From NCBI GenBank assembly GCA_963836015.1, contig CAWIIF010000001.1, forward strand, positions 124,001 to 188,000: 64,000 nt of DNA, read 5' to 3'. Position 1 is the first letter of the stretch; each line of letters begins with the position of its first letter. Shown one piece after another: positions 26,057-33,722 of this stretch. This DNA comes from CAWCDJ01 sp963836015 (GTDB taxonomy: Bacteria; Acidobacteriota; Terriglobia; Bryobacterales; Bryobacteraceae). Position numbers and translations under genes: made by a program. The notes under the pieces were generated by a model, which saw only the letters and a list, made by a program, of their open reading frames with translations, made no database searches and was not told the DNA's origin.

Positions 26057-27025
26057 CTACCAGCCCACGTATTGCACCTCTTCTTCCAGTTCGATCCCGA
26101 AACGGTCGCGGACGCGCCGCTTGAGCTCGTCGATCATCGCGCACAGATCGGCGGCTGTACCCGCGCCGGCGTTGTAGATCAGGTTGGCGTGGTAATCGGC
26201 CACGTGGATGTCGCCGCGCTGCAGGCCCTTCGCTCCGGCCCGTTCCAGAAACCAGGCGGCCGCCACTTTGCCCTCGCGCACCGCCGACGGCGGTACTTCG
26301 GCGGCGGCCGGCGCCGGCAGGTCCTTCCACAACAGGTTCTTGAAAATGCTGCCGGCGCATTTCATCGTGACCGGGAATTTGGCGTTGCGGACTTTGAGGA
26401 TCTCGTCCGCCTCCTGCCTGAGCCCCGCGCTGCCGGCGGCCTCGAACTGCAACTCCGTGGAGAAGATGATCCACTCTTTGTTCCGTTTGAAGATGCTCTC
26501 CCGGTAGTGAAACTCGCACTCCGCATTCTCGTAGACGCGCACCTCGCGCCCGTCATAAAAGCGCACCTTCAGGACGCACTCGGAGATCGAATGCCCGTAC
26601 GCTCCGGCGTTCCCGTAGATCGCCGCCCCCACCGACCCCGGGATGCCCGACAACGTCTCCAGCCCCTTCAACCCGCGGGCAATCGCGAAATCCACCAGGT
26701 CCTGCAGCACGGCACCGGCATCCGCGCACACGCGGCTGTTGGCGGCGAGCAGCCGGTCGGCCCGGTAGCGCAGCACGATGCCGCGAAAGCCCCGGTCGGA
26801 GACGATCAGATTGGTGCCTCCGCCGATCACCATCACCGGGATGCCGCTCGCGCGCGCTGCCTCGAGCGCCGCAACGAAGGCCTCGACGCTGGCGGTTTCC
26901 GCGTACAGGTCGGCCGGCCCGCCTATGCCGAAGCGCGTGTACCGCGATAGCGGCGTGTCGCTCGAAACGGTTAAATTGGGGATTCGGGTGAGATAGGCCT
27001 GCACCTCTTCCGTGGTCGGCATCAT
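26057..27025 (-). CDS. murB: UDP-N-acetylmuramate dehydrogenase
   Basis: An FAD enzyme reducing UDP-N-acetylenolpyruvoylglucosamine in peptidoglycan synthesis. Motifs: TRFGIGGPADLYAE at the N-terminus, VIGGGTNLIVSDRGFRG (FAD binding), LETLSGIPGSVGAAIYGNAGAYG, and CAGSIFKN with AAWFLERAGAKGLQRGD. The C-terminus ends EEVQYVGW. With the ATG at 27025 it has 322 residues; a GTG at 27046 would add seven. The form with AGSIFKNP-like Ser replacement and missing loop resembles type IIa/IIb enzymes of about 300-330 residues. It is divergent from the DUF2461 gene, with starts about 20 bases apart. Confidence 0.95.
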   Translation of the reverse strand: MMPTTEEVQAYLTRIPNLTVSSDTPLSRYTRFGIGGPADLYAETASVEAFVAALEAARASGIPVMVIGGGTNLIVSDRGFRGIVLRYRADRLLAANSRVCADAGAVLQDLVDFAIARGLKGLETLSGIPGSVGAAIYGNAGAYGHSISECVLKVRFYDGREVRVYENAECEFHYRESIFKRNKEWIIFSTELQFEAAGSAGLRQEADEILKVRNAKFPVTMKCAGSIFKNLLWKDLPAPAAAEVPPSAVREGKVAAAWFLERAGAKGLQRGDIHVADYHANLIYNAGAGTAADLCAMIDELKRRVRDRFGIELEEEVQYVGW

Positions 27026-27048
27026 CTCAATTATAAAGGTAGGCACAT

Positions 27049-27765
27049 ATGAGCACCGCGTTTCCCGGCTTCTCCGCGGAGGCCATGACCTTCTTTCGCG
27101 GACTGGCCCGCAACAATCACCGCGATTGGTTCCTGCCCCGCAAGCCGGTCTTCGAGGAGCACGTCAAGCTTCCCATGCACCGCCTCGTGGAGAATGTCAA
27201 CGCCTCCATGAAGGCCTTCGCCCCGGAGTATGTCACGGAGCCTTCGCGGGCCGTCTACCGCTTCTACCGGGACACGCGCTTCAGCAAGGACAAAACCCCC
27301 TACAAGGACCACATCGCAGCCAGCTTTCACCACCGCGGCCTCGCCGGCAAAGGCGGCGCCGGTTATTATTTCGCTGTTTCCCACAAGGAGTTCGCCGTGG
27401 GCGGCGGTGTGTACATGACGCTCCCGGAGACGCTGCTGGCCATCCGGAACCACCTCGCCGTGAATCACCAGGAGTTCCGCCGCATCATCCGCAACGCGGC
27501 TGTGCGGCGGCTGCTCGGCGAGATGCAGGGAGAACAGCTTTCGCGCGTGCCCAAAGGTTTCTGCGCCGATCACCCGGCTGCCGACCTGCTGCGCTACAAG
27601 CAGTTTCTGTTCTACATCGAGCTTCCGGCCGAGATCGCCACCACCCCCGCCGTACACCGCGAAATCGTGAAGCGCTTCCGGGCCATCGCGCCCTTCATGG
27701 ACTTCCTGAACGCCGCTCTCCCGCGCGAACGCCGCAAAATCGATCCTCGCGATCTGTTGGTGTAG
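27049..27765 (+). CDS. DUF2461 domain-containing protein
   Basis: A 238-residue cytoplasmic protein matching the DUF2461 (TIGR02453) family: FSAEAMTFFRGLARNNHRDWF at the start, then RFYRDTRFSKDKTPYKDHIAASFHH, VGGGVYMTLPETLLAIRNH, and a C-terminal FMDFLNAAL. Function is unknown in the literature I know. It stands alone on the plus strand between murB and the convergent NYN gene, with a hairpin after its stop. Confidence 0.93.
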   Translation: MSTAFPGFSAEAMTFFRGLARNNHRDWFLPRKPVFEEHVKLPMHRLVENVNASMKAFAPEYVTEPSRAVYRFYRDTRFSKDKTPYKDHIAASFHHRGLAGKGGAGYYFAVSHKEFAVGGGVYMTLPETLLAIRNHLAVNHQEFRRIIRNAAVRRLLGEMQGEQLSRVPKGFCADHPAADLLRYKQFLFYIELPAEIATTPAVHREIVKRFRAIAPFMDFLNAALPRERRKIDPRDLLV

Positions 27766-27774
27766 ATTCGCGGC

Positions 27775-27809
27775 TGGAGCCGGTAGTGACTCGCACAATT
27801 CCGGCTCCA
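27775..27809. terminator. Bidirectional hairpin between convergent genes
   Basis: A perfect nine-base stem TGGAGCCGG (27775-27783) / CCGGCTCCA (27801-27809) with a 17-base loop lies between two convergent stops (27765 and 27819). There is no T tract, so its role as terminator is likely but not of the classical intrinsic type. Confidence 0.55.
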
Positions 27810-27818
27810 GGCGGTAGA

Positions 27819-29150
27819 TTACGCCGAGGGATTCTTCTTGCGGGGACGGGAAGTCCGCTTCTTCGGCCCTTCGCCGGCCGTCTTGCGGGGAGCTCGCGGG
27901 CGGCGCTGCGGCTTGGGAGGCGGCTCTGGGATCGGGATTTCACCGGTCGCGGTGGGCTGACCCGGCACCAGCGGCTGAGGCTCGTCCTCCTCTTCCTCGG
28001 GGGCGGTCTGCGGTTCCGGCTCGGGTGGAGGAGCGGGCGGGTGGAATTCCGACCCGAGGAACACGATCAGCCCGCGCTCCTCATCTGCGTTGATGCGCAC
28101 CAGCCCCTTATCCTGCGCATAGTTCAGCAGCTCGCTGAAGGCCTGAAAGCCGTACAAACGCCAGTCGAGCTTGGGCTGCTCCTGGCGGACCCAGTCGGCC
28201 AGTTCGTCGGCGATCGCGCCGTTGTCGACCTCCAGCCGGTGGGTTTCGAGAACGTCGCGCAGCAGCGGGATGGCCTCTTCCGGCTTGGCTCCCGATTTCT
28301 CCGGCGCGCCGCCGCCCTTCATGCGGATCATGTAGCGCCCTTCCCCGCCGGTGACTTCCACGTAATCGGCTTTTTGCAGCTTTTCCACGAAGTCCGTGAA
28401 CGAGCTGGCGCCATAGGCCTTCTCGCTGAACGTGGAATCGAGCTGCAGCATGGTCGATTTCAGCAGGCCCAGCTGCGGACGCACCTCGCGCCGCTCCAGC
28501 ACGCCCAGCGCGCGCTCCACCAGGGGCATCGATTGCGCCAGGTCGAGCGAAGCCCGCTTCTGCTGCTGCCGCGGCTGCTGCTGTTGCTGGTGCGGCTGCT
28601 GCTGCGGCTGCGGCGGCCGGTCCTGCTGCCGCTCTTCCCGCTGCTGCGGCGGCTGCTGCTGCTGGTGGCCCGACCGCGGGCGGTCGTCGATCAGCGATTC
28701 ATAGGACACAAACTCGTGACAGTTTCGCTGCAGGATCGTGCTGGTGAAGGCACGGCCGCCTACCACGAAGATCCGCTTGTCGTATTGCTTCAGCTTATTC
28801 ACCAGCGCGATGAAATCGCTGTCGCCGCTGACGATCGCGAACGCGTTGATGTGGTCGTGGGTGAACGCCATCTCGAGCGCGTCGAGCGCCAGGTTGATGT
28901 CCGCCCCGTTCTTGTCGCCGCGCGGCGACGGATCGCGCTGCACCATCTGCACCGCGTGTTCGGAAAGGGCGCGGGTGGCCGATTCCTGTCTGCCCCAATT
29001 CGCGTAAGCGAACTTGGTGACGATTTCGCCGCGTTCTTTCAGCGCGTCCAGCACCGCTGCCACGTCGAATTCGCGGTGCAGGGTGGACTTGACGCCGATT
29101 TCGATGTTGTCAAAATCGATAAACACGGCGATCTTCAATTTCTGTTCCAT
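27819..29150 (-). CDS. NYN-domain nuclease-like protein with two LOTUS domains
   Basis: A 443-residue protein. The NYN/LabA domain covers residues 5-155, with acidic residues in VFIDFDN (Asp12, Asp14) and in VSGDSDF (Asp110, Asp112), typical of PIN-like metal sites. Residues 162-197 are a Gln/Pro-rich linker. Two OST-HTH/LOTUS-like domains follow, near 205-278 and 290-368, then a Pro/Glu stretch and a Lys/Arg-rich tail (KKRTSRPRKKN) suited to nucleic-acid binding. The start at ATG 29150 has AAGGAA upstream. Related bacterial proteins are thought to bind or cut RNA. It is monocistronic between convergent DUF2461 and the argH operon. Confidence 0.88.
   Translation of the reverse strand: MEQKLKIAVFIDFDNIEIGVKSTLHREFDVAAVLDALKERGEIVTKFAYANWGRQESATRALSEHAVQMVQRDPSPRGDKNGADINLALDALEMAFTHDHINAFAIVSGDSDFIALVNKLKQYDKRIFVVGGRAFTSTILQRNCHEFVSYESLIDDRPRSGHQQQQPPQQREERQQDRPPQPQQQPHQQQQQPRQQQKRASLDLAQSMPLVERALGVLERREVRPQLGLLKSTMLQLDSTFSEKAYGASSFTDFVEKLQKADYVEVTGGEGRYMIRMKGGGAPEKSGAKPEEAIPLLRDVLETHRLEVDNGAIADELADWVRQEQPKLDWRLYGFQAFSELLNYAQDKGLVRINADEERGLIVFLGSEFHPPAPPPEPEPQTAPEEEEDEPQPLVPGQPTATGEIPIPEPPPKPQRRPRAPRKTAGEGPKKRTSRPRKKNPSA
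28553..28675. repeat. CTG/CAG-rich trinucleotide tract (Gln/Pro linker)
   Basis: The plus strand is an imperfect run of CTG and CGG triplets encoding, on the minus strand, the Gln/Pro-rich linker of the NYN-LOTUS protein. The tract is the kind of sequence that varies in length by slippage. Confidence 0.65.
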
Positions 29151-29317
29151 TCGGTAGTTCCTTTGTCCCGGCAATCGGGGGTGCGTCGGACTTGCTGTCC
29201 GCCGCGCCTGGAAGGCCTGGGTCTGCCGCCAGGCAAAACGCCCGCGGCTGCACTCAAGCGTAGTGTATCCTAATTTGCGCCCGCCAGTGACCGGGGTCTT
29301 GAGGATGGGGCACGCCT

Positions 29318-30754
29318 TTAACCCGCCCAGGCCCCCCGGGGGCCGCGCTTACCCACCGCCAGCCGGTGGGTTTCGATCCACCCTTCGATGCGGGCCTGTT
29401 CCTCCAGCGCGCGCCCGAGGGCTTCCGCCGCCGTTTCCGGCGCGGGGCCGCCGCGGATGTTTCGTATGCGGACGAAGTTTTCAGGGTCGAGCGCCCGCTC
29501 GATCTCCTCGCGCGTCAGCGCCAAGCCCGGATTCTGCTCCGCGAGCGCAGCGGCGATGGACGCGGTCCGGTCGTCCGCCCCGCACGCTTCCACCGCGCGC
29601 GCCACCATCCCGTGGGCCTCCCGGAAGCTGGCGCCGGTTCGCCGCACCAGGGTATCGGCCAGTTCCGTCACAGTCAGGAAATCGGCCCCCGCGCGGCGCG
29701 CCAATCTCTCGCGATCCACCTCGGCGCTCCCCAGCACTCCGGCCAGCAGGCGCAGCGCCCGCCCGGCATCCGCGAACATCGTGAATACAAGTGGCTGCAG
29801 GTTGTCTTCGCTGTCGTTGATATCGCCGAACGGCGTATTGTGGGCGCACGTGAAAACCGCCTGCGCCTCGCCCAGCGCTCGGCTGGCCAGGATGCGGGTG
29901 TGTTCCAGCGGAACCGGGTTGCGCTTCTGCGGCATGATGCTCGAGCACTGCACGAACGCATCGGAAAGCCGCAGGAAGCCGAATTCGCGCGTGGACCACA
30001 GCAGCAGGTCCTGCGTGAACTTGCCCAGGTTGACCATCGCGGCCGCTACCACGCCCGCCGATTCGGTCAGGTAATCGATCGAGGCGATCGCCCCGTAGGA
30101 GTTTTCCGCCAGGCCTTCGAAGCCCAGCAGCCGCGCGGTCATCTCGCGATCGATCGGGAAGCCCGTGGTGGTGATGGCGCAGGCCCCCAGCGGGCTCCGG
30201 TTCACGCGTGAAAACGCGCCCTCCACACGGGCCGCGTCGCGTGCCAGGAATTCCGCGGCCGCCAGCAGGTAGTGCGCCAGCGTGGTCGGCTGTGCCGGCT
30301 GGGTGTGGGTGTGGGCCGGCATCACCGTCTCCAGGTGCCGCGAAGCCAGATCCAGCAGCACGGAACGCAGCGCCGCCAGGGCCTCGCCGAATTTCAGCAG
30401 CTCGAGCCGCGCCGTCATACGGAATAGCGTGATCGCGATATCGTTGCGGCTGCGCGCCGTATGCATCTTGCCGGCCAGCTCGCCGCACGCCTTTTCGAGC
30501 AGGCTCTCGATAAAGAAGAAAAGATCCTCGCAGGAGCCGTCGTAACGGGCGCGGGCGATCTCCGCGCGGTCCAGCCCGTCGAGCGCCGCCACCAGCTTGG
30601 ATTCCTCCGCCGCCGTGAGGATCCCCTGGTGCGCCAGCATGCGGGTGTGCGCGTAGTGAATCTCGATCAGGGCGTCCAGAAAGTGCTTCTTGGCGTCTTC
30701 GAAATTGGGGCCGAGGACGGTCTCGGCATATATGGGAGCAGGGAATTTTTCCAT
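29318..30754 (-). CDS. argH: Argininosuccinate lyase
   Basis: A 478-residue member of the aspartase/fumarase superfamily splitting argininosuccinate to arginine and fumarate. The diagnostic motifs are KMHTARSRND (97-105), the His-containing MPAHTHTQPAQPTTLAHYLL (145-164), NSYGAIASIDYLTESAG, and the catalytic loop SSIMPQKRNP (271-280). The usual N-terminal KLWGGRF segment is absent and replaced by MEKFPAPIYAETVLGPNFED, so it is a divergent ArgH and another lyase activity is not excluded. The ATG at 30754 overlaps the PIG-L stop by one base (TGATG). No other arginine genes are nearby. Confidence 0.85.
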   Translation of the reverse strand: MEKFPAPIYAETVLGPNFEDAKKHFLDALIEIHYAHTRMLAHQGILTAAEESKLVAALDGLDRAEIARARYDGSCEDLFFFIESLLEKACGELAGKMHTARSRNDIAITLFRMTARLELLKFGEALAALRSVLLDLASRHLETVMPAHTHTQPAQPTTLAHYLLAAAEFLARDAARVEGAFSRVNRSPLGACAITTTGFPIDREMTARLLGFEGLAENSYGAIASIDYLTESAGVVAAAMVNLGKFTQDLLLWSTREFGFLRLSDAFVQCSSIMPQKRNPVPLEHTRILASRALGEAQAVFTCAHNTPFGDINDSEDNLQPLVFTMFADAGRALRLLAGVLGSAEVDRERLARRAGADFLTVTELADTLVRRTGASFREAHGMVARAVEACGADDRTASIAAALAEQNPGLALTREEIERALDPENFVRIRNIRGGPAPETAAEALGRALEEQARIEGWIETHRLAVGKRGPRGAWAG

Positions 30755-33540
30755 CACTTCGCCGCGGCAAACGCCGGGTTCTTGCCCAGGCTCACCAGGT
30801 TCGCCAGGATGCGGTAGGCGCCAGGCACGCCGTTCGGCAACTGCCGGTAGAGCGCGAACGCGTCGTAAATGTAGGCGCCTTTGCCGTAGCGCGCCAGCAG
30901 AAGCCCGCCGCGCTGCGGGTCCTGGTCGGGGTCGGCCGTTTCCACCAGCGCCTGGTAGCGCGGGTCCCAGGTCTGCATGAAGCCGTGGCCGCGCTCTTCG
31001 ATCCAGCCGCCGAAATCCGCGCTGGTGATGCGGTTGGGCCAGGTAAAGACCGGGCTCCCGGGCTCCAGCAGCTTGACCTTCGAGAACTCGTCCACCACCT
31101 TCTGCGGATTGTTCCCGAGGCTGAAAGGATACGGGCCGTAGTTCTGGTCGAAATCCTGCAGGTTGTATTGCACGATCAACACGCCGCCGTTTTTCACATA
31201 ATCGAGCAGGCGGTTATTGGCGGATTTCAACTCCGTGCGCACCGCGTAGGCGCGGGTACCCAGGATGATGGCATCGTAGCCCGAGAGATTGCCCTGGGTG
31301 ACGTCCGCCGCCGAGAGCGTCGTCACGGCCTGCCCGAGGTTTTCGAGCGCGGTGGGAACATCGTCGCCCGTCCCCGGGAGGAATCCGATGCGGAGGCCGT
31401 GCGCGGTTGTGACGTCCACACCCACGGCGCGGTAGACAGCCGGCCGGTATAACGGATACGGGCGAATGCCCGGATACCCGACCAGCCGGTAGCCTTCCTG
31501 GTAGTTCTTGCCCTGATATTCGGCCACCGCCGTGATGCTCTGCTCGCCGGGTTTGACGTCGCCCGGCAGCACCGAGAATGTCACGGTGTGGTCTTCCCCA
31601 TCCCGCGCCATGGCGAACGGCGCGGAATCGGGCGACGACTTCCAGCCGGCCGGAAGCCGCAGCCGCAGTGTCCCTTCCGCCGGTCCTTTCACGTTGCTGT
31701 GCACCGTGCAGGAGAACGCAAACGATTTCGTTCCGACCGGTACGGCGCCCGCCGCCGGCGAGACCGTCACCGAGATGGCCGGGCCGACCAGCAGGGGCTC
31801 GGGGACGATCCCCAGCGCCGGGATGCGCTGCAGGGTCTGCACCACCTGCGAGAGATGCACCGTGGCGCCCTCATAGGAAACCGCGGCGGCGGCGGTCAGC
31901 GGATAGGGCGCCAGCGACTGGTTGCGATAGCGCGGGTCGTCCAGGTCGTAGTAGGGCTGCTCTTCGTCCTTCCTGCTGAAATACGGACGGGTGAGTGCGG
32001 CGTCTGCCGGAGCGGCGACCGCGAATTTCGCCTGCGCCTGCGCCCGCCCCGCGACACTCTTCGGGGCGGCCGCTTTCGGCTCGATGCGCCACGCCTTGCC
32101 GTCCGACGCAGCCACCGTTACCGATTCCAGCGCCACGTTCTCCGGCCCCTGGTCCGAAATATCCACCTGGACCCCGAACGACTGGCCCGGAATCGCAATG
32201 GTGAAGGTCGGAGAGGCGCCGCCGAAAGGATTGCGGCCCTGCGGCTCCCTTTCCGGCATCACCGAGGCCTGAATCTCGAGCCCCAGCGCATCGGCCAGCG
32301 CATGGTCGAACTGGTCCTCCTTGGCTCCCAGTTCGAATTCGACGTCCGCCAGCTTGTCCTGATGCACCCTGCCGATCAGCGTGCGGGTCTTCCGCAAGCC
32401 TTCGGCGAGCAGCGGCGCGATAGCCTGCGGCTTGTCGGGCTGATACTGCCGGTTGGCCTCCGCGGCGATGCGGGCGATGTCGCCTAAGCCGCTCTTCAGA
32501 TACTCCGGCTCGTTGGGCGCCAGCGAGCCGATGCCGTTCACCGAAACGTCCACCCCGTCGAAGAAAGTCTCCTCGTGCTCCGCCGCCGGGACGCGCGAAT
32601 CGTAGCGGTGGTAGGCGCTGGCGAACGGAGCGGGCATGGGGATCGAGACGCCGTTATTCTGGGTCTTCTGGGCGCCCAGGCCCTCGCGTCCGATCTGCAG
32701 GTACGTCAGTCCGTTGGCCGCCGCCCAGCCCCCTTCCTGAATCTCGAGAGTGGTGGCCGGCTTCTCGCTCGACCACGTCTTGTGGATGTAGTCGAAGAAG
32801 CGCACCGGCACGAATTTGTCGATGGCGTAGTCGTACATGCCCTGCGGCGTAGGCGCGAAGAACGGCACGTGGGCGTAAACCTTGAGCGGTTTCCAGGGCC
32901 GCAGGCCTTCCTGAATCTGCTCCGGGAACTTCGTCGGATCGCCGGCCGCCAGGAACGCCTCCTGCGCCATCTGGCCGGCCACCTGGTGGTTGCCATGGCC
33001 GTCCGTGGCGGCGCCTACGAAGACCGAGGTGATCACCAGCGGCCGGGTCATTCGGATCACCCGCACCACGTCGGCCAGCACGCGGTCGTGCCCCCACTTT
33101 TCGAGCGCCTCCTCGCGCGTCTTGGAGAAGCCGTAGTCGATCGCGCGGGTCCAGTATTGGTCGACCCCGTAGTAGCGGTCAGCCTGGAGGAGTTCCTGGG
33201 TGCGGACGAGTCCGAGCGCGTCGTAGAGTTCGGGGGACATGGCGTTCTGCCCGCCCTCGCCGCGATTCAGCGTGAGCAGCGCGACCCGGGCGCCGGCGCC
33301 GCGCGTTTCGTAGGCCAGCATCCCGCCGTCCTCGTCGTCCGGGTGAGCGGTGACCATCAGCATGCTGGCGCGCGTCTGAAGCGCGTGCAGCCAGCGGGTC
33401 AGCCCGGCAGCCCCGCGGTCGGCGTCGATCGGTATGGCGTCGGCGGCCGAAGACCGCGCCTGGCCGGAAAGAACCAGCAACGCACTCGCGGAAACCAAAA
33501 TTATCCCAAGACCCCAGCGGAGACGAACCATAACCTCCAT
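30754..33540 (-). CDS. Secreted PIG-L family deacetylase with C-terminal GATase-like domain
   Basis: A 928-residue exported protein with an N-terminal hydrophobic signal (LGIILVSASALLVLSG). The PIG-L/LmbE domain has the zinc motif TAHPDDEDGG (residues 64-73) and the later HGNHQ (182-186), indicating N-acyl amino-sugar deacetylase chemistry. A middle region of beta-sandwich type follows. The last 230 residues contain RIGFLPGTGDDVPTALENLG and YDAIILGTRAYAV, similar to a type-1 glutamine amidotransferase-like or ThuA-like fold. The GATase-like call is inference. It overlaps argH by one base. A divergent TonB receptor starts 182 bases away, and the enzyme may act on glycans taken up by it. Confidence 0.85.
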   Translation of the reverse strand: MEVMVRLRWGLGIILVSASALLVLSGQARSSAADAIPIDADRGAAGLTRWLHALQTRASMLMVTAHPDDEDGGMLAYETRGAGARVALLTLNRGEGGQNAMSPELYDALGLVRTQELLQADRYYGVDQYWTRAIDYGFSKTREEALEKWGHDRVLADVVRVIRMTRPLVITSVFVGAATDGHGNHQVAGQMAQEAFLAAGDPTKFPEQIQEGLRPWKPLKVYAHVPFFAPTPQGMYDYAIDKFVPVRFFDYIHKTWSSEKPATTLEIQEGGWAAANGLTYLQIGREGLGAQKTQNNGVSIPMPAPFASAYHRYDSRVPAAEHEETFFDGVDVSVNGIGSLAPNEPEYLKSGLGDIARIAAEANRQYQPDKPQAIAPLLAEGLRKTRTLIGRVHQDKLADVEFELGAKEDQFDHALADALGLEIQASVMPEREPQGRNPFGGASPTFTIAIPGQSFGVQVDISDQGPENVALESVTVAASDGKAWRIEPKAAAPKSVAGRAQAQAKFAVAAPADAALTRPYFSRKDEEQPYYDLDDPRYRNQSLAPYPLTAAAAVSYEGATVHLSQVVQTLQRIPALGIVPEPLLVGPAISVTVSPAAGAVPVGTKSFAFSCTVHSNVKGPAEGTLRLRLPAGWKSSPDSAPFAMARDGEDHTVTFSVLPGDVKPGEQSITAVAEYQGKNYQEGYRLVGYPGIRPYPLYRPAVYRAVGVDVTTAHGLRIGFLPGTGDDVPTALENLGQAVTTLSAADVTQGNLSGYDAIILGTRAYAVRTELKSANNRLLDYVKNGGVLIVQYNLQDFDQNYGPYPFSLGNNPQKVVDEFSKVKLLEPGSPVFTWPNRITSADFGGWIEERGHGFMQTWDPRYQALVETADPDQDPQRGGLLLARYGKGAYIYDAFALYRQLPNGVPGAYRILANLVSLGKNPAFAAAK

Positions 33541-33618
33541 TGTTTGCCATGAACAGCTTGCGGTGCAAGTCGTACTAGTTGCGAGGCTACCGGGATTCCC
33601 CGTGGCGATTTTATCTTA

Positions 33619-33647
33619 TTGACACATTCGTAAACTGACCCTAGAAT
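33619..33647 (+). promoter_or_regulatory. Near-consensus sigma-70 promoter of TonB receptor 1
   Basis: TTGACA (33619-33624) and TAGAAT (33642-33647) are separated by exactly 17 bases, with an AT-rich stretch upstream (ttttatcttat). The transcript would have a leader of about 70 bases ending in a strong GGAGGAGGG ribosome binding site before the ATG at 33723. Confidence 0.75.
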
Positions 33648-33722
33648 TCTCCCCAAATAACTACAAGCCTGGCTCCACCTACGGGAGCGAGGTTTCGGGA
33701 CCGACGTAATGGAGGAGGGATA

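Noticed and set aside
28553..28675. CRISPR-like or tandem repeat array
   Set aside because: The repetition is an imperfect triplet run inside a coding sequence, without spacers.
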